Shown piece by piece: positions 1-8,316 of a stretch of DNA of 64,000 nucleotides. The notes under the pieces were generated by a model. That model ran no database searches. It was not told the DNA's origin and saw only the letters and a program-made list of their open reading frames with translations. Location of the stretch: assembly GCF_002257645.1 (NCBI RefSeq), contig NZ_NQMO01000007.1:372001-436000 (forward strand), given 5' to 3'. This stretch comes from Paenibacillus sp. XY044. GTDB taxonomy: Bacteria; Bacillota; Bacilli; Paenibacillales; Paenibacillaceae. Both the position numbers and the translations under genes were made by a program. Positions within the stretch are counted from its first letter, which is position 1. Every line of letters starts with the position of its first letter.

Positions 1-2
1 GC

Positions 3-1019
3 TTATTTGACCGTACCTTCAAGACAAAGACGCAGCAGATCATCCACATGCGCGGTAGCCAGACATTCCACCGTATCGGCGGCGCCGTAGTAAATTTTGA
101 CTTCCCCGGATTCCTCCAAAATCATGCCTCCGGGAAAAATGACATCATTCCGGAAGCCCCCGTTGGTCTCATATTCTGCCTCAGGCGCGAGCAGCGGCGC
201 CGCCGCCCTGCCGATGATCCGGCTGGGATCAGCTAAATCCAGCAGCATAATGCCGGCGGTATAGCGTTTCTTCCAGCTATCCTCCCAGCCGTTTTTCCCC
301 CGGCTGCGGTCAAGGTCCACGGCATGGAACAGGGTCAGCCAGCCTTTGTCCGTTTTGACGGGCGGAGCGCCCGGGCCCACCTTGTCATTGGCATAGGCCA
401 CGTCTTCGACCGCCAGCATCAGCTTGGAGTTGCCCCAATATTTCAGGTCGGGCGAGTCGCTCATCCACATGTCAAAGCGTTCTCTGCCGCCCCGGCTGTA
501 TACGGGCATTGGACGTTCCAGCCGCACATATTTGCCCCCGATCCGTTCCGGGAACAATACCATATTACGGTTGTCCGGCAGCGACAGACTCAACACCTCG
601 AAGGAGCTGAAATCTTCCGTTACGGCGATGCCGCCGCGCAGTCCATGCTTCGTATCTACCGCAAAGCACATATAGCATTGTTCGCCGATCACCGTCAGAC
701 GCGGATCATACACGCGGATGACCTCTTCATCATGCCACGACCAGCATGGACCCGGCTGAACCTCCCACTTTACTCCATCTTCGCTGAAGGCCAATCCGAG
801 ATTGGTTGTATGATGGGGGGCAACGATCCCCTTGCGTTCATCGCCGTAGTCATTGCGGAAGACCATCACATATTTGCCTTTAAATTTGGCGACCCCGGCA
901 TTAAAGACCATTGCCGGACCGTAAGGTACATCGCCTGGCGACAGAATTGGATTCGCTGAATACCGGGCGATCACCGGGCTGGAAACCAAGGGTCCCACTG
1001 TAAAGTCACTCATATGCAT
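3..1019 (-). CDS. GH130 family glycoside phosphorylase/hydrolase
   Basis: Cytoplasmic five-bladed beta-propeller enzyme of the GH130 type (338 aa). Members phosphorolyse or hydrolyse beta-mannosides or related oligosaccharides. Seen: an N-terminal NPIL segment, a FNAG/GKYVMVFR blade, a VYDPRLT segment carrying the likely general-acid Asp, HAVD and YYGAADT near the C terminus. The ATG at 1019 is chosen because AAAGGAG lies 8 nt upstream; an in-frame ATG at 1013 also fits and an upstream TTG-like extension to 1052 lacks a site. It is the last gene of the ABC transporter cluster but is separated from the permease by an inverted-repeat element. Family assignment is firm; the substrate is inferred only as an imported oligosaccharide. 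Confidence 0.88.
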   Translation of the reverse strand: MHMSDFTVGPLVSSPVIARYSANPILSPGDVPYGPAMVFNAGVAKFKGKYVMVFRNDYGDERKGIVAPHHTTNLGLAFSEDGVKWEVQPGPCWSWHDEEVIRVYDPRLTVIGEQCYMCFAVDTKHGLRGGIAVTEDFSSFEVLSLSLPDNRNMVLFPERIGGKYVRLERPMPVYSRGGRERFDMWMSDSPDLKYWGNSKLMLAVEDVAYANDKVGPGAPPVKTDKGWLTLFHAVDLDRSRGKNGWEDSWKKRYTAGIMLLDLADPSRIIGRAAAPLLAPEAEYETNGGFRNDVIFPGGMILEESGEVKIYYGAADTVECLATAHVDDLLRLCLEGTVK

Positions 1020-1045
1020 GCATAATACTCCTTTGTATAAGAGGA

Positions 1046-1250
1046 TGTTCAAAAAGTCGTCTTCCCATGACGAAGCAGTTCGAGGAGTGGATTCGACGTC
1101 GAATCTTGAACTCAGCCGGAACTTCCGGTGCTCACGTACCCAAAACGTACGCTCCGCTCCTCAGTCCCTGGCTTCATCCAACTCAAGCGTTTTGAAAAAA
1201 CGCACTTCGGAAGCATAAGCTTCGGTCCTGTAAACCCGACTTTTTGAACT
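1046..1250. repeat. MITE-like element with 13-bp terminal inverted repeats
   Basis: A non-coding block bounded by GTTCAAAAAGTCG (1047-1059) and its exact reverse complement CGACTTTTTGAAC (1237-1249). TATAAG occurs just outside both ends (1036-1041 and 1256-1261), which could be a target duplication. No plausible protein is encoded. It lies between a permease stop and the ribosome site of the GH130 gene. The interior looks like intergenic repeats I associate with Paenibacillus genomes, but that is memory, not a search. Confidence 0.6.
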
Positions 1251-1270
1251 CGCACTATAAGAAATTGAAT

Positions 1271-2173
1271 CTAGCCTTTGACGGAACCCGCCGTCACCTG
1301 GATAAACGTCTTGTTTGCCAGAATATAGGCAATCAGCATCGGCAGTATCGACAAACATGCTCCCGCCATCATCAGATGGATCTGCATGGCCGCGGAAGAT
1401 CCGTAGCGGAGATTCGCCAGCCCGACGGTAAGCGTCTGCAGCTGCGGATTGGTCATCGTGAACACGAGCGGCAGAATGTATTCGTTCCACGCATGCCGGA
1501 AGGCGAACAGCCCGGCCACGCCCAGACCCGGTGTTAGGAGCGGCAGGATGATCCGGAAGAAGGTGCGGATGAACCCGGAGCCGTCCACCATTGCCGCTTC
1601 ATCAAGCTCGCGGGGAATGGCTTTGAAGAAGCCCTGCAGCATAAAAAACGTGCTGGAATGGGCGCTGATCAGAATCAGGATGACTCCCCACAGCGTGGTA
1701 TTCAAGTGCAGTGCCACCATCAGGTCAAATTGCGGACGCAGCACAATGGCGCCGACGGATATAAACATCATCGATGCCTGCACCGTAACATACAGGGCTT
1801 TACCGGGAAAATCCCGCCGGTCCACTACATATGCCGCCATGGAAGCAACCAATAAAGTGCCTGCTGTAACCATAATGCTGACAAACACGCTGTTCCAGGT
1901 ATAGCGGGCGAAATTAGCCTGCTTCCAGGCTTCCGCATAGTTGGCGAATTGCAGTTTGGCCGGCAGCAGGCTGCCGCCGGTCATCATTTCGGCGCCGGTC
2001 TTGAGAGAGCCGGATAATGTCATAAGCAGGGGAAACAAAGTCAGCATCGCCGTTGCCAATAAAAACAGCCACATGATCGTACGGGCCATAACTCTGCTTG
2101 CATGGCCGGAAATCGGGCGGGCAGCCAATTTCCCGCGCCCGTTCGGCTGTGGGGATAACATCTGTTCGTTCAT
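1271..2173 (-). CDS. Carbohydrate ABC transporter permease (MalG/AraQ-like)
   Basis: Inner-membrane subunit of a CUT1-type sugar importer, 300 aa. A cytoplasmic N-terminal tail of about 30 residues precedes six hydrophobic segments. The EAA loop that docks the ATPase is seen as ELDEAAMVDGSG followed by the ILPLLTPG turn. AGGAGG sits 7-8 nt before the ATG. The stop of the partner permease lies 18 nt upstream on the same strand, so the two are co-transcribed. No ATPase gene is nearby; in related bacteria a shared MsmX-type ATPase serves such importers. Confidence 0.9.
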   Translation of the reverse strand: MNEQMLSPQPNGRGKLAARPISGHASRVMARTIMWLFLLATAMLTLFPLLMTLSGSLKTGAEMMTGGSLLPAKLQFANYAEAWKQANFARYTWNSVFVSIMVTAGTLLVASMAAYVVDRRDFPGKALYVTVQASMMFISVGAIVLRPQFDLMVALHLNTTLWGVILILISAHSSTFFMLQGFFKAIPRELDEAAMVDGSGFIRTFFRIILPLLTPGLGVAGLFAFRHAWNEYILPLVFTMTNPQLQTLTVGLANLRYGSSAAMQIHLMMAGACLSILPMLIAYILANKTFIQVTAGSVKG

Positions 2174-2191
2174 TGATGGACCTCCTGTACG

Positions 2192-3091
2192 CTAATACAC
2201 TTTGTTCATTTTACGGCTCAAGAAGAAATATAAGCCGGTGACCGCTCCGACGATTACTGCGCTTGCGAAGCCTACGGCACTGCCGTAACCAAGCTGCTGT
2301 GTTACGGGTGAACCCGTAGATACCGGGAACAGTAATTTGTACAGATACAAATACATGACCTCGGTTTTGCCGATCGGTCCGCCTTCCGTGATGACCATAA
2401 TGCTCTCATAGCCTTTCAGGGAAGCGATAATCGCCAGCATCATGACCATCTGAGCAACCGGTGCCAGCATCGGAAGCGTGATGTTCCAGAATCGACTTCC
2501 GGCATTCGCGCCGTCAATGGCTGCGCTCTCGTACAAATCCTGCGGAATACTCTGCAGTCCGGCCAGGAACAGCAGCATATAATTACCGACCGCGCCCCAT
2601 ACCGCCACAAGAATGACCGTGAGCATCGCATGCTTCGGTCCGAGCCAGTCGATAGGCTGCGAAACGAGGTGCAGCTTCATCAGAACGGTGTTAACCATCC
2701 CGTTATAGGAATTGAAGATATTATAAAAAACAACGGATATGACTGCGGTACTGATGACCGTCGGCATAAAATAAATGCTCCGCAGCAGATTTCCACCCCG
2801 CAGCTTGCCGTTCAGAATGACTGCCAACAGCAGGGACAACGGCAGCGTCAGCAGCAGCTTGCCTCCGGCAAAGATAAAGGTATTACCCACTGATTCCCAG
2901 AACAACCCGTCGCGCATCAACCGCCGGAAATTGTCCAGGCCAATGAACAGCGCATCGCCGTAACCGGCATAATCATAGAACATATAGCGCAGCATCCAGA
3001 GCAGGGGATAGATGCCTAAAGCAGCAGTCAGAATGATGCTCGGGACCAGGAACAGAGAATTCTCCCCGAGCCGTTTCCATTTAAAGCTCAT
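2192..3091 (-). CDS. Carbohydrate ABC transporter permease (MalF/UgpA-like)
   Basis: Second membrane subunit of the same importer, 299 aa with six predicted transmembrane helices. The EAA-type motif is YESAAIDGANAG with a following LPMLAP turn. A good ribosome site (GGAGG) precedes the ATG. Order on the minus strand is binding protein, this permease, MalG-like permease, GH130 enzyme, the usual CUT1 operon order. A hairpin in the 93-nt gap after the binding-protein gene probably lowers permease expression relative to it. Confidence 0.9.
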   Translation of the reverse strand: MSFKWKRLGENSLFLVPSIILTAALGIYPLLWMLRYMFYDYAGYGDALFIGLDNFRRLMRDGLFWESVGNTFIFAGGKLLLTLPLSLLLAVILNGKLRGGNLLRSIYFMPTVISTAVISVVFYNIFNSYNGMVNTVLMKLHLVSQPIDWLGPKHAMLTVILVAVWGAVGNYMLLFLAGLQSIPQDLYESAAIDGANAGSRFWNITLPMLAPVAQMVMMLAIIASLKGYESIMVITEGGPIGKTEVMYLYLYKLLFPVSTGSPVTQQLGYGSAVGFASAVIVGAVTGLYFFLSRKMNKVY

Positions 3092-3142
3092 GATTCGTTC
3101 CTCCTTCCTTTTAAGTGCAAGGACTTCTTCAGGAAAAGCAAA

Positions 3143-3174
3143 GGGGCATCCGCCAAGAAGTGCGCGTCAGCCCC
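3143..3174 (-). terminator. Attenuating hairpin after sugar-binding protein gene
   Basis: GGGGC (3143-3147) pairs with GCCCC (3170-3174), with additional GC-rich pairs inside. On the minus strand it follows the binding-protein stop and is followed by a short interrupted T stretch, as in partial terminators that set a high binding-protein to permease ratio. Confidence 0.45.
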
Positions 3175-3184
3175 ATCCTCCCTG

Positions 3185-4600
3185 TTATTTTCCCTGCGGT
3201 TTGCTTGGATCAAAAGCAGGGTCCGGTGTTACGGTAATCTCGCCTTTCTCCACGGCTTTGGACAAGGCTGCGTTGTATCTGGTGTTCAAATCCGCTGTGA
3301 TCGCTTTCAAATCTCCCCCGCTGAGAATATATTTGAAGAAGGCATCCCCATAGTTGGAACCTTCCGGAGTAACGCTTGGCGAAGCGGGCCAGAGCGAGTC
3401 GTGTTCTCCGACCAGGAAACCTTCCATCCCATTGATCTCAGGGTTTTTAGCCTGTTCCACAATACTTGGCACAATGGCAATCCCGAAGCCTTTTTCATGA
3501 TAGGTCTTCAAAATTTCGTCGCCGTACATATACTGCATAAATTTCCAGGCCGCGTCCTGGTGGTCCGACTTGGCGCTGATGCCGAGCCAGGTTCCGGCGG
3601 ACACGATTTCGGAAGTTCCCTTGATCTGTCCGTCCAGCGTTGGGGCTAAGGCTCCCCCCCAATTGATTTCCGTCGGGAATTGATCCATGTACACGCCCGG
3701 CTCCGTCGAGAATGAAAGATACATGCCGATTTTACCTGCGGCGAATTGGGCGCGAAGCGGGTCGATGTCCAGCGTCTCCGCGCCGGGCAGAATGCTTCCG
3801 TCTTGATACATTTGCTTGAAGTATTCGACAACCTGCGAGTAAGGTGCGAAATCGAATTGGCCGGTTTTCGGATCGAAGCCAAGTCCCTGATAGCCGCTCA
3901 AGGAGAGAATCTCCCGGATGGAACGCTCGAACGCCGACTTCGGACTTTTGAAGTTCAACGCGAAGCCGTATATACCTTCGGATTTACCGGCCGCGGTAAT
4001 TTTTTTGGCATCGTCGACCATTTCCTGCAGCGATGCCGGGGGATTCGCGATACCCGCTTTGGCAAAGAGATCCTTGTTGTAGACCAGACGCAAGGTAAGG
4101 CCGGTATTGGGCAAGGAGTACAGCTTGCCGTCAAAACGGTTGACATTGTCGAACACCAGGCTGCCGAACTCCGTTTTCATGTCATCGGTGAGATAACCGT
4201 CAATGGGTGCCAGGTACCCTTTTTTGACGAACTCGGCCGTGTTGCCGCTCTTCAGGCGCAGCAAATCCGGCGCCTGGTTGCTGGAAAAGGCGATGTCGAC
4301 GCTTTGCGTGTAGTTCTCAGACATCACCGTCAATTCTACCTGAATATGGTCGCCGTTCGTCTCATTAAACTTGTTGATCAATTCCTTGATATACTCCTGG
4401 TCATGACGGTCATCAGTCCAGTATTTAAGCCTTACAGGCTCGCTGGCGCTGCCGCCCGTTTCAGCTGCGGGAGCCGCTGTGCCGCCGCCCGCCGCATCAT
4501 TCGCCGTATCGCCATTGCCGTTGTTGCCGTTCCCACCGCAGCCTGCGATCCCGGCAGCCAGCATGAGGCTCAGGCTGAGACCTAACCATTTTTTTCGCAT
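3185..4600 (-). CDS. Sugar ABC transporter substrate-binding lipoprotein
   Basis: Extracellular lipid-anchored family 1 solute-binding protein (MalE/UgpB type), 471 aa. The signal peptide ends with lipobox AGIAGC, Cys21 being the lipidated residue, followed by a low-complexity Gly/Asn/Ala linker to about residue 48. The mature part has the typical KYWTDDRHDQEY start, a GKLYSLPNTG segment and a conserved ISAKSDHQDAAWKF region. The ATG at 4600 follows AAAGGGG at 8 nt; an upstream in-frame ATG at 4624 lacks a site. First gene of the importer operon; the YesN/YesM pair upstream on the same strand probably controls it in response to the imported glycan. Confidence 0.9.
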   Translation of the reverse strand: MRKKWLGLSLSLMLAAGIAGCGGNGNNGNGDTANDAAGGGTAAPAAETGGSASEPVRLKYWTDDRHDQEYIKELINKFNETNGDHIQVELTVMSENYTQSVDIAFSSNQAPDLLRLKSGNTAEFVKKGYLAPIDGYLTDDMKTEFGSLVFDNVNRFDGKLYSLPNTGLTLRLVYNKDLFAKAGIANPPASLQEMVDDAKKITAAGKSEGIYGFALNFKSPKSAFERSIREILSLSGYQGLGFDPKTGQFDFAPYSQVVEYFKQMYQDGSILPGAETLDIDPLRAQFAAGKIGMYLSFSTEPGVYMDQFPTEINWGGALAPTLDGQIKGTSEIVSAGTWLGISAKSDHQDAAWKFMQYMYGDEILKTYHEKGFGIAIVPSIVEQAKNPEINGMEGFLVGEHDSLWPASPSVTPEGSNYGDAFFKYILSGGDLKAITADLNTRYNAALSKAVEKGEITVTPDPAFDPSKPQGK

Positions 4601-4665
4601 ACGTTTTTCCCCTTTGATTAGCATTTATATTGTGAACTCGCCTTTTATTATAGATCTCTGTCCTC

Positions 4666-4695
4666 GAAAAAGGAGTGCGGCAGACTCACTCTCCA
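4666..4695 (-). terminator. Terminator after the YesN-type regulator
   Basis: On the minus strand GGAGAGTG pairs with CACTCC over a 9-nt loop, followed directly by TTTTT. It lies 35 nt after the response-regulator stop and separates it from the binding-protein promoter, where a TATAAT box is visible at about 4646-4651 (minus strand). Confidence 0.6.
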
Positions 4696-4729
4696 GGGAC
4701 AGTATTCTATGGTCTGCACAGCACGAGCC

Positions 4730-6364
4730 TCATGCCTCCGGCCGGTCCGGGTGATAGCCCGCCCTGAACTCCGATGGCGTCTGACCGGTGCTCTTCTTGA
4801 ACATCTCGCTGAAATATCTGCGCTCCTCGTAGCCTACTGCCGAAGCCACCTCCTGCACCTGCGCCCCCTCTACCAACAGCAGCTTCGCTTTATGGATGCG
4901 TTCCGAGGTCGTATACTGGGTGACCGTCATCCCGGTCACTTTCTTGAACAGGCTGGAAAAGTAGCTCGCGCTGAGATGAACATGGGCAGCGCATTCGCCT
5001 ACGGTAATATCGTCGGACAGGCGGCTCTTGATATAGTCGATGGCTTCATAAATCACCCGCTGTCCTTCGGACAAGCTGTTCCGGCGTACCAGTTCGGCTC
5101 CCTCTGTGCATAAAGCAAGCAGTTGTCGCTGCAGAGAGGGCAGCGACACCCCCGCTGCCCCTTGAACCGCCCTGAATCTCTGGATCAGCGGCTGGATGTC
5201 CGGATACGGAACCATCTCGTAAAAGGTGCGAATGGCTGAAGCGGCCAGCTCATCGTACAAACTGAGGAGGTAATCCGGATTTTGCCGGGAGATCAGATTC
5301 TGCAGCGTTTCCGAAATCGCGGACAGAATGGCGCCCGTCCGGCCGACATTCCCGGAACGAAGGGCAAGCAGCAGCTCATCCTTGTACTCCAGCGCCAGCG
5401 GCTCCTGGCTTCCGCTCTGATGAATATCGTCGTACATAATGGCCGCATTGCCTTCGGTGAACAGGTGATGGGACAGCGCCCGATGAGCCTGGCGGTAGGA
5501 ATCGGGCAGCTCGCTGATCTCCTCCACTCTGCCGCCGACCCCGACCGAAACCGTAAACTTGGTATACTGCTCAATATTCCGGCAGCACAACTCGGCAATT
5601 TCGATCGGACTGAACGGACCAGATACACCTGCAGCGTTCAGTACGGCCAGGTACCGGTCATGACGGGCGCGGAAAACGACGCTGCGCGCATAGTCGTCCA
5701 GTGTCTCCTGCATGATATTCAGCAGTGAGAAACGGATCAGCTCCATCTCGTGGATGGACAGCTCGGCAGCCTGCTCCTGGAAACGGTCAATTTCGATCAG
5801 CATCACTACGAAACCCTGAGGTTCCAGCTCAATATTCAGAAAATCCCACCGCCTCGAAGCCTCTTCCCATGAAGTGCGGTGGCTCACAAGCAGCGAAAAG
5901 TATTCCTGCCGCAGCACCGGCATGCTCTCGCGGAGCTTATTCTCCATTTCCCTCAGACTTAAGCGCTTGGACCTCTCTTCCATAATATCCGCCTTGGCCC
6001 GCAGCACCGTCGACATGATATCTTCCTCTGAAAAAGGCTTCACCACAAAATCAAACGCACCTAGCTGCACGGCCTGCTGTGCATATTCAAAGTCGGCATA
6101 GCCGCTGATCAAAATGACCTTGCAGCTGCGGTTCTCTTCCAAAACTGCGCGCAGCAGGCTCAGCCCGTCCATTCTCGGCATCCGGATATCGGTAATGATC
6201 AGATCCGGCCGCAGCTCATTGATCATCTTAAGCCCCTCTTCCCCGTTGTTCGATACCCCCGCGACCCGAATCCCCTGCTCTTCCCAGTTCATCGCGGTCA
6301 GCCCGTCCACCACGCTTTTGATATCGTCGATCATACAGAGAGTGACCGCCTTATGATTGCTCAT
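4730..6364 (-). CDS. YesN-type response regulator with AraC DNA-binding domain
   Basis: Cytoplasmic transcription factor, 544 aa. The receiver domain (about 1-120) has the acidic pair D13/D14, phospho-acceptor D59 in TDIRMP and K109 in VVKPF. A middle region (about 130-430) is the linker/sensor-like part typical of YesN proteins. The last 100 residues form two AraC helix-turn-helix motifs (ITVGECAAHVHLS; VASAVGYEERRYFSEMFKK). The ATG at 6364 follows GGGGGAG and overlaps the end of the kinase gene by 14 nt, so they are translationally coupled. Predicted to activate the adjacent sugar-uptake operon. Confidence 0.9.
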   Translation of the reverse strand: MSNHKAVTLCMIDDIKSVVDGLTAMNWEEQGIRVAGVSNNGEEGLKMINELRPDLIITDIRMPRMDGLSLLRAVLEENRSCKVILISGYADFEYAQQAVQLGAFDFVVKPFSEEDIMSTVLRAKADIMEERSKRLSLREMENKLRESMPVLRQEYFSLLVSHRTSWEEASRRWDFLNIELEPQGFVVMLIEIDRFQEQAAELSIHEMELIRFSLLNIMQETLDDYARSVVFRARHDRYLAVLNAAGVSGPFSPIEIAELCCRNIEQYTKFTVSVGVGGRVEEISELPDSYRQAHRALSHHLFTEGNAAIMYDDIHQSGSQEPLALEYKDELLLALRSGNVGRTGAILSAISETLQNLISRQNPDYLLSLYDELAASAIRTFYEMVPYPDIQPLIQRFRAVQGAAGVSLPSLQRQLLALCTEGAELVRRNSLSEGQRVIYEAIDYIKSRLSDDITVGECAAHVHLSASYFSSLFKKVTGMTVTQYTTSERIHKAKLLLVEGAQVQEVASAVGYEERRYFSEMFKKSTGQTPSEFRAGYHPDRPEA

Positions 6365-8105
6365 CCGAATGCTCCCCCTTCTTAGGTAATGCAATCCGTA
6401 CTTCCGTTCCGCGTTCCGGCGTACTGTCTACATGAATTTCCGCACTGTTCCCGTAATAGAGCTGTAGCCGCTGGATCAGATTGGACACGGCATACCCCTT
6501 CTCCGATTCGCGCCAAAAGAGTGCGCGCACTTGGGTCTGGTCCATGCCGCTGCCGTTATCGCGTACGGCAATCGTCCAGCGTTCCCCGTCTCCGGCAATC
6601 TCGATCTCGATCCAGCCGCCGTTCACCAGGTCGCGAAAACCATGCAGAATGCTGTTCTCTACCAGCGGCTGCAGAATGATTCGCGGAATCGAAAGCGAGG
6701 ACAGCTCCGGTTCGCGGACATCAATGTCATAGGAGAACAACCCTTCATAGCAGCTTGCCTGCAGCTCAAGATACTGGCGCACATGCTCCAGTTCTTTCGT
6801 CAATGTCGTAATTTCCTGGCCGTTGTTCAGCCCGAGCTGGAACAGCCGGGAAAGCGACATGACCATTTTTTGCGAAGGTCCGACCTGCCTCAAATTCAGC
6901 TTCCAGTAAATGGTGTTCAGGGTGTTATACAGAAAATGGGGGTCCATCTGAGCCGATAGCGCCTTGATCTCCGCAGACCGCTTATGCGTCTGCGCCTCCG
7001 TGACCTCTTCAATCAACACCACGATCTGCTCCAGCATCCGGTTGAACCGGAAGCCCACCTGTGCCAGCTCATCTCCGCTGCCGCTCTCAAAACGGGCGGA
7101 CAAATCATTGTTCTCCACCCGCTTCATCACTTTCAGCAGCCCTTGCAGCGGCTTCAGCAGATAGCGCGTAAACGCGCCGGAAATCAGCGTTGTTACGGTA
7201 AATGCCGTCAGAGCAATCCCGGCGATCAGCCATTTCACATATACCATGTCTTTCAGCACGCTGGCCTGAGACTGGATGGTGGTCATCGTCCAATCCGCTA
7301 TGCCGAGTTGGGCATAATTGAGCAAATAAGCTTTGCCGTCCAGTTCAAAGGATTGGCTGCCTTCCGGGCGGTTCATCATATTCCTCAGATTCCCTAATTC
7401 TACCGCCTGCTGGACCAGCGGCTCCTTCCCAGGGTAAACCGTCTCTCCTTTTGCGTTCAGCAAAAAGCTCAACGCCCCTGTCCCGGTGTCTCCCTGCACC
7501 AGCTTGCGGAAGCCGTCCTCGCGGATATTCACGACAATATAGACATCACTGACCGGAATGTCAAAGATCGGCTCCAGAATTAGCGAGATGACCCGGTCTC
7601 TGCCGGAGAAGAGCATATCCTCATGGCCCTCCACCCAGAGGTTCTTTTTCTCCTTTTCGATGCGGTCATACAGAAAAGTATCCTCAAACGCGGTGAGCCG
7701 GTTGCGGTTCAAGGACGAAGGATAGAACTCGCCAATCGGCGTAGTCACGTAGATGGACTGGATCAGCGGCTCGGCAATCCGCGCCTGCGAGAAAACGTTG
7801 TCAAGATCGTTCAGATGCGTGTAATACTTGCTGGAGTCCCCGGAGGCGGCATCCTTCAGCATGTCGTGAAAAGGCTGGCTGATCATGAACGTCATCATAA
7901 TCAGCATCAGCTTGTTCAGCTTCTCATCCACGATCTGCGCGGACCTGACCACCGTATCCTGCGTGAGCTTCAGCGCGTTTTTTTCCAGGGTGGCAGCCGA
8001 AATATAATAAGATAGCCCTCCGGTCATCAGCACGGAGAGCAGGATGACGGCTAGAAATGCGATTTTGAGTTTGTTGCGGAACGATTGCCTGCGAAGGTAG
8101 CCCAA
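6351..8105 (-). CDS. YesM-type sensor histidine kinase
   Basis: Membrane sensor kinase, 584 aa. Transmembrane segment 1 is at about 15-37 and segment 2 at about 290-312, with an extracytoplasmic sensor domain of about 250 residues between them. HAMP follows (about 313-365), then the His_kinase motif with phospho-acceptor H390 in MDPHFLYN and an HATPase domain (ENSILHGF N-box; VRDNGSGM G-box). The start is a TTG: GGGAGG lies 10 nt upstream and no ATG is near. It should phosphorylate the regulator it overlaps. The ligand is unknown, presumably an oligosaccharide or the loaded binding protein. Confidence 0.9.
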   Translation of the reverse strand: MGYLRRQSFRNKLKIAFLAVILLSVLMTGGLSYYISAATLEKNALKLTQDTVVRSAQIVDEKLNKLMLIMMTFMISQPFHDMLKDAASGDSSKYYTHLNDLDNVFSQARIAEPLIQSIYVTTPIGEFYPSSLNRNRLTAFEDTFLYDRIEKEKKNLWVEGHEDMLFSGRDRVISLILEPIFDIPVSDVYIVVNIREDGFRKLVQGDTGTGALSFLLNAKGETVYPGKEPLVQQAVELGNLRNMMNRPEGSQSFELDGKAYLLNYAQLGIADWTMTTIQSQASVLKDMVYVKWLIAGIALTAFTVTTLISGAFTRYLLKPLQGLLKVMKRVENNDLSARFESGSGDELAQVGFRFNRMLEQIVVLIEEVTEAQTHKRSAEIKALSAQMDPHFLYNTLNTIYWKLNLRQVGPSQKMVMSLSRLFQLGLNNGQEITTLTKELEHVRQYLELQASCYEGLFSYDIDVREPELSSLSIPRIILQPLVENSILHGFRDLVNGGWIEIEIAGDGERWTIAVRDNGSGMDQTQVRALFWRESEKGYAVSNLIQRLQLYYGNSAEIHVDSTPERGTEVRIALPKKGEHSDEQS

Positions 8106-8192
8106 GCTTCTTACGCCTCCCGTTATAGTCTCTATCCTTCGATTATGTCACTGGAAACCCCAACTCGACAATAAGCGACGCCAAGAATAAGT

Positions 8193-8245
8193 TAAAAAAC
8201 GAAGCTGTCCCAAGCAGCCATTTTACGGCTGTTGGGGCAGCTCCT
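8193..8245 (-). terminator. Terminator after the beta-helix hydrolase gene
   Basis: Long stem on the minus strand: GGAGCTGCCCCAACAGCCG pairs with a near-perfect complement across a 6-nt loop (8201-8245), followed by a T-rich run (complement of 8193-8199). It isolates the hydrolase gene from the kinase gene downstream. Confidence 0.8.
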
Positions 8246-8316
8246 TCGTATGATCCCATTTACGCTGACCGACCTGTAGATCAGCTCTTTTGGATCGGCA
8301 CAGAACGCTGGACTAG

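Noticed and set aside
1018..1490. Short frames inside the 1046-1250 repeat
   Set aside because: They have no ribosome site or family motif and cross the inverted-repeat boundaries.
3746..4585. A 279-codon plus-strand frame opposite the sugar-binding protein
   Set aside because: The opposite strand encodes a full lipoprotein with lipobox, ribosome site and operon context; this frame is an artefact of GC-biased codons.
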